A program made the position numbers and the translations under genes. Below, piece by piece: positions 55,299-64,000 of a stretch of DNA of 64,000 nt. Numbering within the stretch: position 1 is the first letter of the stretch; every line of letters starts with the position of its first letter. This DNA is from Anaerolineae bacterium (lineage in GTDB: Bacteria; Pseudomonadota; Alphaproteobacteria; DSM-16000; Inquilinaceae): positions 1 to 64,000 of the forward strand of contig JANQQD010000255.1 in assembly GCA_028285185.1 (NCBI GenBank), read 5' to 3'. The notes below the pieces were generated by a model. The model saw nothing but the letters and a program-made list of their open reading frames with translations, had not been told where the DNA came from and ran no database searches.

Positions 55299-57326
55299 CT
55301 AAAAGCTCGGAATCAGGTCGTCGTCGGCTTGGTCCATGGCGTGGGCGCGTCGGACCACCGCGGCGTTTCGGGCGAGCCGGTCCATCCGCCTGGCGTCGTT
55401 GGGGTCGAACTCGTCGTCGAGAAGACCGGCGTCAGGCGCTTTCTCAGGTTCGGCTTTCGCGGGCGCCTCGTCGGGCAGCGTAGGGTGACGTTTCAAGCCG
55501 CCGTCATTGTCGTCACCACTCGAAACAAGTTCGGACCAGGGCTTGATGAGCTCGGCATGAGGGGCGCGAACCTGTCCCGACCAATCGTCGGCGCGGGATG
55601 GCGGACGGTCCGTATAGGAACCGTCCGCCTTGAGGGCCGGCGGGGGGCTCACTCGGCCCGTGAAATTGGCGTCTTCGAAATAGCGCAGCTTCTTCGCACG
55701 GATCGGCGCCTGGCCGGAGACCATGACCAGCTCCTCGTCGGTCGGCAGCTGCATGACCTCGCCGGGCGTCAGAAGCGGGCGCGCCGTCTCCTGCCGCGAC
55801 ACCATGACGTGCGCCAGCCAAGGAGCTAGGCGATGACCCGCATAGTTGCGTTGGGCGCGAAGCTCCGTGGCGGTTCCGAGTGAATCCGAGATGCGCTTGG
55901 CCGTACGCTCGTCATTCGAGGCGAAGGCGATCCGCACATGGCAATTGTCGAGAATGGCGTTGTTCTCGCCATAGGCCTTGGATATCTGATTGAGCGACTG
56001 CGCAATCAGGAAGCTGCGCACGCCGTATCCGGCCATGAAGGCGAGCGCGCTCTCGAAAAAATCGAGCCGCCCGAGCGCCGGGAACTCGTCCAGCATCATC
56101 AGAAGCAGGTGGCGGTGGCGCTTCCCGGGCTCGCCCTCCAAGCGCTCAGTCAGCCTGCGACCGATTTGATTGAGGACCAATCTGACCAAGGGCTTCGTAC
56201 GGGAGATGTCGGACGGCGGAATGACGAGGTAGAGCGAGACGGGACGCTCCGCGTCCATCAGATCGGCGATACGCCATTCACAGGCGCTCGTCGTCTCCGC
56301 AACGGTCGGGTCGCGGTAGAGCCCAAGGAACGACATGGCGGTGGAGAGCACGCCGGAGCGCTCGTTCTCCGACTTGTTCAGGAGTTCCCGCGCGGCTTGA
56401 GCGACAACGGGATGGACTTGGGGCGCATCATCCGTCCCGAGATGATTGGTGCTCATCATGACACGGAGCGTTCGCTCGAAGGACCGCGACGGGTCGGAGA
56501 GGAACGCGGCCACACGAGCGAGCGTCTTTTCCTTCTCGGCGTAGAGCACGTGCAAGATGACGCCGACCAGCAATGCGTGGCTTGTTTTCTCCCAGTGATT
56601 CCGCCGTTCGAGAGCGCCTTCGGGATCAACCAGGATGTCGGCGATGTTCTGGACGTCGCGAACCTCGTGACGACCCTTTCTGACTTCGAGGAGCGGGTTG
56701 TACTTCGCGCTCGCCGGATCGGTCGGATTGAACAGGACGCAGTGCGAGAAACGCTGTCGCCAGCCCGAGGTGAGCTGCCAATTTTCTCCTTTGATGTCGT
56801 GGACGACGGCGGAATGCGGCCAGGAAAGCAGCGTCGGTATGACGAGGCCGACGCCCTTGCCCGAGCGCGTCGGGGCGAAGCACATCACATGCTCCGGCCC
56901 GTCATGGCGCAGATAGCGATCCCTCAGCCTCCCGAGGAATACGCCGCACGCGTCGAACAAACCGGCGTTCGCGATCTCGCTTCTGGTCGCCCAGCGAGAC
57001 GAACCGTAGGTCGTAACAAGCCGGTCTTGTCGCGCCCGCCAGAGCGACCCCGCGATCGCAACGATGACGCCGAGCATGCCGCCGGCGGCCGCCATCGCGC
57101 CGGCCCGGTTGAACACCGCCGGTGCGTAGGCCTCGTAGGCGTACCACCACTCAAAAAGCCGCCATGGGATATAGAGAGGATAGCCGGCGACCTCGAACCA
57201 GGCCGGGCCAAGGCGCGGTTGATAGTCGAACTGTCCAGCCGTCCACTGTGTGGCGCCCCACATTGCGCCGATCACGATCGCGAAGACGATCAGGATCTGG
57301 CCTATGAGGAGCTTGGTCGGGGTCAT
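55299..57326 (-). CDS. traG: Conjugal coupling protein TraG (VirD4-like)
   Basis: A 675-residue type IV coupling protein. Two N-terminal membrane helices (about 6-28 and 78-98) precede the ATPase domain with Walker A FAPTRSGKGVGLVIP and Walker B-like MMLDEFPALGRLDF. It links the DNA-relaxase complex to the secretion channel. The ATG at 57326 gives the usual N-terminus (MTPTKLLIGQ); the reading from 57374 adds 16 unconserved residues. It is the first gene of the transfer operon seen here. Confidence 0.95.
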   Translation of the reverse strand: MTPTKLLIGQILIVFAIVIGAMWGATQWTAGQFDYQPRLGPAWFEVAGYPLYIPWRLFEWWYAYEAYAPAVFNRAGAMAAAGGMLGVIVAIAGSLWRARQDRLVTTYGSSRWATRSEIANAGLFDACGVFLGRLRDRYLRHDGPEHVMCFAPTRSGKGVGLVIPTLLSWPHSAVVHDIKGENWQLTSGWRQRFSHCVLFNPTDPASAKYNPLLEVRKGRHEVRDVQNIADILVDPEGALERRNHWEKTSHALLVGVILHVLYAEKEKTLARVAAFLSDPSRSFERTLRVMMSTNHLGTDDAPQVHPVVAQAARELLNKSENERSGVLSTAMSFLGLYRDPTVAETTSACEWRIADLMDAERPVSLYLVIPPSDISRTKPLVRLVLNQIGRRLTERLEGEPGKRHRHLLLMMLDEFPALGRLDFFESALAFMAGYGVRSFLIAQSLNQISKAYGENNAILDNCHVRIAFASNDERTAKRISDSLGTATELRAQRNYAGHRLAPWLAHVMVSRQETARPLLTPGEVMQLPTDEELVMVSGQAPIRAKKLRYFEDANFTGRVSPPPALKADGSYTDRPPSRADDWSGQVRAPHAELIKPWSELVSSGDDNDGGLKRHPTLPDEAPAKAEPEKAPDAGLLDDEFDPNDARRMDRLARNAAVVRRAHAMDQADDDLIPSF

Positions 57327-57613
57327 CGATCCTTCGCCACTATTCGAGCCAAAGGCTCGTTCGAATTCGGCCAAAGATCGCGATGAATTTACCTGTCAAT
57401 CAATGAAGTAACTTCCAGTGTTATCCAAGTACGGAAGAAAGAAGAAGAGAGCGCCAACAAAGGCGAACACTACCCAAGTCCATCAGACCTTATCTTTTCG
57501 CGCCGGCCGCGTTATGATCTTGGCTGGAGCTGGACCGAAGCGTTGGTGCATCACCGGTCCCGCAAAAAGGCCAACAATCATTGGGACCTGAGGGGGTGGA
57601 GAAGGAGTCATCC
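57327..57613. promoter_or_regulatory. Divergent region between traG and cargo block 2
   Basis: 287 bases, locally AT-rich near 57400-57450, between the leftward transfer operon and the rightward cargo genes. It should hold both promoters. An AAGGAG lies 7-12 bases before the start at 57614. No oriT-like inverted repeat was recognised with confidence. Confidence 0.45.
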
Positions 57614-58651
57614 ATGCCTGTCGCCGGCCGTTCGACCCTGTGGAGCCTTGCCATCGTCGCGTTGCTCGGGACCGCTCATGTCGCCTCGGCGCAAACAACC
57701 CACTATGAGGTTCGACAGTTCGACGGAGGACCCGCCTGGTTCGTCTTCGATGAGACCGTCGATGTGGCGCTCCATGTCTTGCGGCCGGACGATCCTAAAT
57801 GCCATGAAATCGGCGAGATCATTCTCCTGTTCGAAGACCCCGAACAACTGCGGGACAGTGAGCTCGTCGAGAGCGCTGCACTCAAGGGCATGACCCGCTA
57901 TGCCGAACTGTGCCAATCGCTCGGCGCCAATCCTTCAAATCAGCGCCAGGTGGCGGGCCTGATCGTCGGCGCGGGCGCGCCCGGCGCCCAAGGTCGCGTC
58001 ATGGGCGACGCGCGTGTCCTGGACGCTGTGGTCTCCTCGTTTACTGGCAGCTATCAGCTCAGGGTTCGGCGTAATGCAGTGACTGCGGGGAACGCTGCGG
58101 CAGCTGCGATCATCAAGGATCGGGATCAGGGACTCCCCAGAGAGCAGTCGGAAAGTGCGGCCAATGACCGTACTACGCAGATTGCGCAACTTCGTGCGTC
58201 TTATGACGCGGCGCTGCGGGAGAGTGAAGCAAATGCCCGAGCGCCTGGGCTCACCAACCGCGTGACCGGCGGCGACCGGGCCGCGCTCACCGGCGTCTGG
58301 TCCGGCAGTCAGGCGGAATGCAGCCGCGAACGGCTGATCCTGTTCGAGCTCGAAGGAACGGGCACGGTCGAATGGTGGCGCATGTCAGACGAGACCGTCG
58401 GCCTGCTGCCTTGGCGGACCGGGCGCTGGGAGTTGCGGGATGACACGGTAATTATGACTTTCAATCACCGCGTCGAGTATGACGACTTCCTGCGAAGGCT
58501 CCGCGACGACGCCGTCGACGAGACCGTCCAGTTCGCGCTCAAGAGTGTGGGCAGATCAGAGCTGCGCCTTGCCGCGACCGCTGGTGGGATTTCGTCCGAA
58601 GCGTTGTTCCTCGGCGGTGCGGAGAAGCTGTTCATAAGGTGCGGAGACTGA
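57614..58651 (+). CDS. Secreted protein with C-terminal barrel-like domain
   Basis: A 345-residue protein with a signal peptide (LWSLAIVALLGTAHVASAQ). The middle is alanine-rich and helical (about 140-210). The C-terminal part (about 225-345) starts LTGVWSGSQAECSRERLILF and looks like a small lipocalin-like barrel with cysteines at both ends (AEC, IRCGD). I do not recognise a named family. It is first in the rightward cargo block and has its own good ribosome-binding site. A role with the downstream nuclease-like and caspase-like genes is possible but unproven. Confidence 0.65.
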   Translation: MPVAGRSTLWSLAIVALLGTAHVASAQTTHYEVRQFDGGPAWFVFDETVDVALHVLRPDDPKCHEIGEIILLFEDPEQLRDSELVESAALKGMTRYAELCQSLGANPSNQRQVAGLIVGAGAPGAQGRVMGDARVLDAVVSSFTGSYQLRVRRNAVTAGNAAAAAIIKDRDQGLPREQSESAANDRTTQIAQLRASYDAALRESEANARAPGLTNRVTGGDRAALTGVWSGSQAECSRERLILFELEGTGTVEWWRMSDETVGLLPWRTGRWELRDDTVIMTFNHRVEYDDFLRRLRDDAVDETVQFALKSVGRSELRLAATAGGISSEALFLGGAEKLFIRCGD

Positions 58652-58658
58652 TCGTCTT

Positions 58659-58680
58659 GCCCCTGTGCACGGCCAGGGGC
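58659..58680 (+). terminator. Possible weak hairpin after the secreted-protein gene
   Basis: GCCCCTG and CAGGGGC form a 7-bp stem with an 8-base loop just after the stop at 58651. There is no T-run, so it may only attenuate or stabilise the transcript. Confidence 0.35.
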
Positions 58681-58749
58681 CGGCGCTGACCAAAGAAGTC
58701 CGGCTGAAACCACTGTTGTATCTTGCTTTATGACGATTGGAGTATGGCA

Positions 58750-59859
58750 ATGCACCTCCGGCTTGCGACGTACAACGTCGAGAACCTGTTTGGCCGAGCC
58801 AAGGTCCTCAACTTCGCCAAACATGAGACCGGCGACGAGAAGATGCTCAAGATCGCCGAGCTGCAGTCGATCCTAGAGAAGGCCACCTACAGCACGGCCG
58901 ACCGGGACCGCGCAGGCCGGCTTTACGACGAGCTACGCAGCTTCATTGGCTACAACATCCTGCGCTCGGAAATTGGCTTCTTCCTGTTCCGCCGACACGA
59001 CGCAGATGGCGATGGTGAGAAGGAGACCTACCGGCTCGCGCCGACGCGGAGGGACCAGTGGCAAGGCTTCCTGACCTACGACCGCGACACCTTCTCCGAC
59101 GAGACCTCGCGCCACACGGCCCGCGTGATCGAGGAGGTTGATGCGGACGTCCTCTGCATCAACGAGGTCGAAAGCCGGCCTGTGCTCGACAACTTCAACG
59201 CCGATCGGCTCGACCGGCGCTACCCCTACAACATCCTGATCGACTGCAAGACCGACCCGCGCGGGATCGACGTCGGCATCTATTCGAAGCACCCAATCGG
59301 CACCGTCCGCACGAATATTTTTGCGACCGATGACGAGGGTACGGCGATCTTCTCTCGCGATTGTCTTGAGGTCGAAGTCCTGACGGACCAGGGTCCTCTC
59401 CATCTGCTCGCCAACCACTTGAAGAGCAAATTCCGCGGCGGCGACGACAAGCGCAAAGCACAGGCGCAGGAAGTGCGGCGCATCTTGGAGGAGCGCTACG
59501 ATCTAACGACCCAGCGGGTCGCAGTGCTCGGCGATCTCAACGATACGCCGGACAGCGACCCGCTCTCGCCTCTGATAGGCATGGCCGGGCTCACCGATGT
59601 GCTCGCGTCCTCCGCCGGTCCGCCGGCAGATCGCCGCTGGACCTACCGCTTCGAGGACGAGTTCAACCAGATTGACTATATTTTGGTCTCCGAACCGCTT
59701 GCCGCCGCTGTGACGGGTGCCGGCATCGAACGTCGGGGGATGCCGCCCGAGGCACTCGACGGCAGCAACGCCAGCGTGCAGCCCTTCCCTGGGATCACGA
59801 GCTGGCGCAATGCGGGTTCGGATCATGCCGCCGTCTTCGCCGATTTCAATCTAAACTGA
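58750..59859 (+). CDS. Endonuclease/exonuclease/phosphatase family protein
   Basis: A 369-residue metal-dependent hydrolase of the EEP (DNase I/sphingomyelinase-like) superfamily. Key motifs are all visible: RLATYNVENLF (Asn and Glu), CINEVES (metal Glu), VLGDLNDTPDSDPL (Asp/Asn) and GSDHAAVFAD (Asp-His). There is no signal peptide, so it acts in the cytoplasm, on nucleic acid or a phosphoester. The start at 58750 lies seven bases after GGAG; 58744 is an alternative. It is second in the cargo block and may be the effector of a defence-like system, or an independent enzyme. Confidence 0.88.
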   Translation: MHLRLATYNVENLFGRAKVLNFAKHETGDEKMLKIAELQSILEKATYSTADRDRAGRLYDELRSFIGYNILRSEIGFFLFRRHDADGDGEKETYRLAPTRRDQWQGFLTYDRDTFSDETSRHTARVIEEVDADVLCINEVESRPVLDNFNADRLDRRYPYNILIDCKTDPRGIDVGIYSKHPIGTVRTNIFATDDEGTAIFSRDCLEVEVLTDQGPLHLLANHLKSKFRGGDDKRKAQAQEVRRILEERYDLTTQRVAVLGDLNDTPDSDPLSPLIGMAGLTDVLASSAGPPADRRWTYRFEDEFNQIDYILVSEPLAAAVTGAGIERRGMPPEALDGSNASVQPFPGITSWRNAGSDHAAVFADFNLN

Positions 59860-59955
59860 AATGAAACAGGTCCTGCAAAGGAGGCGATGCAGATACGTTC
59901 GTGTCTTTCGTTTCTAGCGCGGACGGGGAACCAAACTGTCTACTCAGGGGGCAAC

Positions 59956-60285
59956 ATGTCTCTAACCAGCATGCTCACGGTCTTCGTGGTTGGCGCACTT
60001 GGCGGAGCTCTCTTAGAACTCGTTCACTGGTGGAACCTAAGACGTCGGAACGCCAGGTTTCCGAACTATGCGAAATCGCCCTTCTATTGGTGCGTGACAA
60101 TCCTAATGGCTTTAGCTGGAGGTGCCGTCGCGGTGTTTTATTTCGGCGAACAGGCTGAGGCCATGGTGGCACTACATGTCGGAATCTCAACACCTTTGAT
60201 TCTCCAGAAGCTCGCCACGACAATGGCATCTCCCGGCGCACGCTCCGCGAATGAAATGCGCCTCGTCGATTTCTTTACCTGGTGA
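59956..60285 (+). CDS. Small membrane protein
   Basis: A 109-residue protein with two or three membrane helices, about 5-22 (MLTVFVVGALGGALLEL), 45-63 (WCVTILMALAGGAVAVFYF) and possibly 70-90. No family is recognised. The ATG at 59956 follows a GGGGG; an upstream ATG at 59887 would add 23 residues that spoil the first helix. It ends six bases before the caspase-like gene, so the pair is probably translated together and may act at the membrane as a unit. Confidence 0.7.
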   Translation: MSLTSMLTVFVVGALGGALLELVHWWNLRRRNARFPNYAKSPFYWCVTILMALAGGAVAVFYFGEQAEAMVALHVGISTPLILQKLATTMASPGARSANEMRLVDFFTW

Positions 60286-60291
60286 TGCCGA

Positions 60292-62901
60292 ATGCGCGTC
60301 GGAGCAGCGTTGTTTGGAGTCTCGCGCTACGCAGCGCAGGTATTGAACGATGGACCCAACCGTCTTCAGTACGCCGCCGATGATGTTCGATCTTTTGCTA
60401 GATATGCACGGGCGGCGTGGGCCAACGCGGACTCACTAACACTACGTCTGGCAACAGACGACGGTGCGTCATCGACATCCTGGACCGAAGCGATTGACAC
60501 ACTCCGTGAGGCAAGGCTCGACCTCTTTATCGGCTACCTTGCGGGGCATGGCATCAAGCGCGACAGTGACCACTTCTATTTCTGTCTTCATGACGCGGAC
60601 ATAGAAAATGGGAGCCGGCAGGGCACAATTTCGGGCACCGACATCGATCATGCCTTCGCACGCGTGGGCGCTCGCACGACGATCCTGTTTCTCGATTGCT
60701 GCCATGCAGAGGGCATTGTCGCGGGCACTTCCTACTTCCGTTCGCTAAACGGTGACCGCGCCCGTCTATTTCTCGTCTCCGCCCGCAGTGACCAACGTGC
60801 ATGGGAGGATCACTCCATCGGACACGGCCTTTTCTCGAACGCCGTGACGCAAGGACTGGCCGATGGATCCACTATCGCAGCGCCCGACGGCTTCGTCGAT
60901 GTTGAAGCTCTCTTCGCACGGGTCAGCGAGAACGTGGCCGCGCGGGCCTTCAGCCGTAAGAGCGGGGCTCGCCAGGAGCCCATCCGAGGCGGTGCGACGG
61001 CCGCCCCCGTCCGTCTTCCAACCGCTTCCGTCACGGCGCTAGAGGACCAAATTTCGACTTATGACGCATTGATTCTCAGCTTGCGCCGATGGTTGCAGCG
61101 CGTCTTGCTCATGGCTGTGGCCGCCGCCGTGGTCACCGACTTGTCGTTCCAGCATCTCGCCGTCGACGCGGACGGCGATATCGTCGCTCGGTCCGGCATA
61201 CGCCTACTCGACCCTTTCAGACGAACCCTTCCGGGCGGGATCGTCGATACCGGTTTTGATGCGGATGACATCGCGCCGCGCGATAACGTCGATACTTCGG
61301 ATTATGACGCTTTGAGGGACGGGCATCTTCTCGCCAATCGCCTACGTGGCCTCGGTGGTTGGCCCACAAAGCTCGACCCTCTCCTCAAACCTCGAGTGCA
61401 GACCTCTTTGTACCTGCTTCTCTCTGGGGAACTGCCCGCGTCTGCGGAAATGATCGAATCCACAATGCACCCGCCCCCCCTCGACGAACTCGCCGCCCTC
61501 ATCAGCCTGAGAGCCGGCGAGACCATCGACGCCGCCGCGCGTAGCTTCGAATATCATGTGCCGGAAGAAAGTCTCGATTGCGCGGCTGATGTCTCGCGAA
61601 CGGTTGATTTCTCGCATCTAAATCCCAGGACGGCTGAATTTCTCAAAGAGTTGGATTGGCGCATGGCGCTCGCCAAGGACCGATCAAGGGCCCTGGCAAC
61701 TGCCGGGCGTCTTGTCGCCTATCGCCTGAACGTACACGTCCGCGAGGGCTCATTTAGTGATGAGAACCGTAACTATGACGCCAGACGCGAGTTTGCGCGG
61801 TTCGCGGCCTGGAGCGCAGGCAGCGCGGTGTCTGACTTCGACGCCGGCGGGTGGTGCAAGCCGGCAGCTCTGCTTCTAGCTGCCCTTGGGAATGAAGGCG
61901 ATGTGGCCGCGGCTGCCGAGCGGGCGCTGGTCGAAACCGTCCGCACCTTTGATCTTGGTACCCATGGGGACGTGGCTCCGCCCGAAGTCGAGATTTCGCT
62001 CTTCTTGCTGGCGATCATCGCGCAGCACCGCGCTCTGGAAGGCGCTACAATCGACGGTGTTGCCGGGTTTCTTCGCGAAGACGAACGCGGTCTCAATGGG
62101 CCACCCATCTTCGTGCAATGGCTTTCGACTATCGCGCCCTTCACGGCATTTCCCGATATCACGCGTGAATTCCTGCTCGACGCTCTAAGCCGTCCAGAAA
62201 CCGAGTTCGAATTCCGCCAGGTGACCGCATTTGAGATCCTCTGCCGGCAAGTCCTTTACCTTAACGAAACAGATCGCGAACTGCTTTTGAATTGGCGCCG
62301 TGACAATCAGGACGAGTTTGGAACGTTCGATTCCTTCGCAGCTGGCGTCGCCGGCCTCGCGCCCTTTATGCCTGACGAAGAGGTCCTTTCGCTAATCCAA
62401 GAGATGAGCGCTCGGGCGTCGGCGGCTCACGCCCTCGTCCCACTCGCAGCGACGTGGCGGGGGGACATGATGATCTCTCCGACCGGTCTGCCCGAACGGA
62501 TGGCGATCGCCAGAATGGCGCAAACGGTCGATCTATCCCCGGCAGCCAAAGAGGAGCTTGCCGCCTACGCGGCCGTCGCGCCGGAATACGCGCCCCGGAC
62601 CGCCGCGCTGCTCGCGGTCGCGCATCAGAACGACGCCATCCGATCGCGGGATTGGCCGGCCTTTCGTCGCGCGCTTGGCCACTCTACCGCCGAGGCGTGG
62701 AGACGTGACCTCCTGGCCGACGCCGCGGCGACGCAGCTGTGTGTAGACTCCGCGCCCGAGCGGCACTCTGCCTTCGACGAGTTGCGAGCTCTTTGGAAGC
62801 GCGAACGCACACCAGTTATTCGACTTGGCCTTGGACGGACGCTACAAGTCGCGACGCTGTGCGCCTTTGCCAGTTCCGCTGACGTTGAAACACGCAATTA
62901 A
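60292..62901 (+). CDS. Caspase-like (peptidase C14) protein with membrane helix and helical-repeat tail
   Basis: An 869-residue protein. Residues 1 to about 220 form a caspase-fold protease with His86 in YLAGHGIK and the cysteine site ILFLDCCHAEG (Cys137 next to His138). A single helix at about 265-285 (LQRVLLMAVAAAVVTDLSF) could anchor it. The C-terminal 550 residues are alpha-helical and look repeat-like (HEAT/TPR-type), though I cannot define units. Caspase-like proteases joined to sensor domains occur in bacterial anti-phage and cell-suicide systems. The substrate and trigger are unknown. It follows the small membrane protein by six bases. Confidence 0.82.
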   Translation: MRVGAALFGVSRYAAQVLNDGPNRLQYAADDVRSFARYARAAWANADSLTLRLATDDGASSTSWTEAIDTLREARLDLFIGYLAGHGIKRDSDHFYFCLHDADIENGSRQGTISGTDIDHAFARVGARTTILFLDCCHAEGIVAGTSYFRSLNGDRARLFLVSARSDQRAWEDHSIGHGLFSNAVTQGLADGSTIAAPDGFVDVEALFARVSENVAARAFSRKSGARQEPIRGGATAAPVRLPTASVTALEDQISTYDALILSLRRWLQRVLLMAVAAAVVTDLSFQHLAVDADGDIVARSGIRLLDPFRRTLPGGIVDTGFDADDIAPRDNVDTSDYDALRDGHLLANRLRGLGGWPTKLDPLLKPRVQTSLYLLLSGELPASAEMIESTMHPPPLDELAALISLRAGETIDAAARSFEYHVPEESLDCAADVSRTVDFSHLNPRTAEFLKELDWRMALAKDRSRALATAGRLVAYRLNVHVREGSFSDENRNYDARREFARFAAWSAGSAVSDFDAGGWCKPAALLLAALGNEGDVAAAAERALVETVRTFDLGTHGDVAPPEVEISLFLLAIIAQHRALEGATIDGVAGFLREDERGLNGPPIFVQWLSTIAPFTAFPDITREFLLDALSRPETEFEFRQVTAFEILCRQVLYLNETDRELLLNWRRDNQDEFGTFDSFAAGVAGLAPFMPDEEVLSLIQEMSARASAAHALVPLAATWRGDMMISPTGLPERMAIARMAQTVDLSPAAKEELAAYAAVAPEYAPRTAALLAVAHQNDAIRSRDWPAFRRALGHSTAEAWRRDLLADAAATQLCVDSAPERHSAFDELRALWKRERTPVIRLGLGRTLQVATLCAFASSADVETRN

Positions 62902-63163
62902 CCGAGGGGAGCCTCTGAGTGTTCCTCGGGAGGCCGCCGATGGCTGTGATCTCCACCGCAGCCAATTTGTCGAACCTCGGCGACGGGGCAATGGCGGTTG
63001 CGGTCAAGTCGGTGCCTCGTCTTAGGTTGCTGGACATGCGTAACATGGCAACGGGTCAAAGCTGTTCATAATGACCCCGACCCGCAAGATCGCGCTTGGC
63101 GAGATAGGCGTCCCTAGTATTTTTCGGATCGAATGACGGCGTCGGGTCTGATTCGGACCTCCT
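62902..63163. other. Convergent intergenic region
   Basis: 262 bases between the caspase-like gene and the end of the relaxase gene. CCGAGG at 62902-62907 and CCTCGG at 62924-62929 can form a short stem just after the caspase-like stop. Nothing else is recognised; oriT is more likely upstream of the relaxase, off the window. Confidence 0.4.
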
Positions 63164-64000
63164 TTAGCGGATCCCAATCCCGCGCTTCTTCCCGATCTCG
63201 AAGGACACCAACGCGCCGCGCATCACGCCGCCCACCACCTTCCCGCGCTGCTGCTCCAGCACCGGCCGCCAGGGGACGAGCGTGAACTCCTTGGATTTTT
63301 CGATGACAGCGAACTTGCCGCTGGCGAGTCGCACTGGCCGCCGGTAGACGCCCTCGATACGGTCGCCGTCCTGCGTCTCCGTGAAGCTGAGCCCGATCTC
63401 CTTGGAGAGCCTCTCGCCGCGCGCCGCCAGTTCCCGTTCCCGGAGCAGCTTGAGCAGGTTCCGCTGATAGCGGACCGTCTGCCCGTCGCGCTTGGCGAGA
63501 CCCTGCGCAATCAATTGCTCTTCACGCTGACGCAGCGCTTCCGTGGCCGCCGCGCCAAATCGCTCACCGCGTAGCGCCGTCGGCTCCGTGGCGAGAAGCT
63601 GTCGGTCGAGCCATGTCGCGCCGTCGGCTTTAACTTGAGCCTCAAGGGGCAGGAACGACAGCACAGTGACGCTCCCGGGAAAGCGAGCCTTCTTCCTGTC
63701 GAGCGCGTCTACACGGTCTTCGAAGTCGTCTGGGATTTCCCACGAGCCGTCCGCGAAACGGCGGACGGCGTTCTGACGGCGCAGCGCTTCAAGCCTGCGC
63801 ACGTGCGCTTGAATGAAATCCTTGGACGCGCGCGGATCGAATGCGTGGTGGGCATCCCGTGTGTAGAGTCCTTCGTTCCTTTGAGCGACCTGAGCAATGG
63901 CGCGGTCAGCGGGCTTCGGCCCCTTCGCCAAGGGCTGCACCTCGACGACGGCGCCGAGCGGCAAATCCTCCATCTCCTGCCGCGGATCGAGCGCGACATA
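63164..64000 (-). CDS. Relaxase, DUF3363-type C-terminal part (runs off the right edge)
   Basis: About 279 residues of a VirD2-like relaxase/mobilization nuclease, cut by the window edge. The visible part is the DUF3363 region, with YVALDPRQEMEDLPLGAVVEV at the edge and a basic C-terminus EIGKKRGIGIR. The reading continues in frame to base 64000, so an internal ATG at 63973 is not the start. The N-terminal catalytic tyrosine and histidine triad are outside the window. It would nick the element at oriT and pilot it through TraG and the Trb channel. It has the same strand and usual neighbourhood as traG, from which cargo block 2 separates it. Confidence 0.88.
   Translation of the reverse strand, partial: YVALDPRQEMEDLPLGAVVEVQPLAKGPKPADRAIAQVAQRNEGLYTRDAHHAFDPRASKDFIQAHVRRLEALRRQNAVRRFADGSWEIPDDFEDRVDALDRKKARFPGSVTVLSFLPLEAQVKADGATWLDRQLLATEPTALRGERFGAAATEALRQREEQLIAQGLAKRDGQTVRYQRNLLKLLRERELAARGERLSKEIGLSFTETQDGDRIEGVYRRPVRLASGKFAVIEKSKEFTLVPWRPVLEQQRGKVVGGVMRGALVSFEIGKKRGIGIR

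Overview
The window looks like part of an alphaproteobacterial chromosome. GC is high over most of its length, the genes are tightly packed and often overlap at stop/start, and the partial initiator tRNA at 21830-21874 has the alphaproteobacterial sequence type. It falls into two parts. Positions 1 to about 21,830 are chromosome carrying a catabolic region. From about 21,830 to beyond the right edge lies an integrative and conjugative element (ICE) inserted in a tRNA-fMet gene.

Chromosomal part. A sigma-54-type regulator (93-1457, minus) and a YceI/cytochrome b561 pair (1769-2911, minus) are followed by a catabolic cluster (3221-21150). The cluster encodes a P450, a 2Fe-2S ferredoxin and a ferredoxin reductase (a complete class I P450 electron chain). 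It also has a LigB-type extradiol ring-cleavage dioxygenase, an FAH-family hydrolase/decarboxylase, two aldehyde dehydrogenases and an acetoacetate-decarboxylase-like protein. A glutamine-synthetase-like ligase and a class I glutamine amidotransferase-like protein recall the gamma-glutamylation route of aniline and alkylamine degradation. A sulfatase, a UspA protein, an AraC-type regulator and a tripartite tricarboxylate transporter (TctC apart from TctBA) complete it. I infer degradation of an aromatic or N-containing compound; the substrate cannot be read from sequence. A GFA-family protein precedes the insertion site.

Island part. The 3' half of tRNA-fMet plus its terminator (21789-21874) and a P4-type tyrosine integrase (22063-23223) mark the left end. 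The right half is the conjugation backbone: DUF736, DUF2274, trbI-G-F-L-J-E-D-C-B, a CopG-like protein, traG and, at the edge, a DUF3363-type relaxase. Two cargo blocks interrupt it.

Cargo block 1 (23.8-44.4 kb) is a redox block. A lower-GC part holds a possible heme-binding barrel protein, a ferritin-like gene fragment, a beta-propeller, a cupredoxin and a large multicopper oxidase. A GC-rich part holds two divergent operons built around LodA-type enzymes, the family that carries the protein-derived cofactor cysteine tryptophylquinone (CTQ). The rightward operon has a full-length LodA-like protein, its LodB-like flavoprotein, a metzincin protease, two unknown proteins and a DyP-type peroxidase. 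In the leftward operon the LodA fold appears to be split in two: an N-terminal half on one gene, and a C-terminal half with a CTQ-like motif fused to a VioB/RebD-like ferritin domain on another. A radical SAM/SPASM maturase lies between them and a LodB/QhpG-like flavoprotein follows. This is the best candidate in the window for an undescribed system.

Cargo block 2 (57.6-62.9 kb) sits between relaxase and traG, on the opposite strand to both. It encodes a secreted protein, an endonuclease/exonuclease/phosphatase-family protein, a small membrane protein and a large caspase-like protein. It resembles anti-phage defence cargo, but that is inference.
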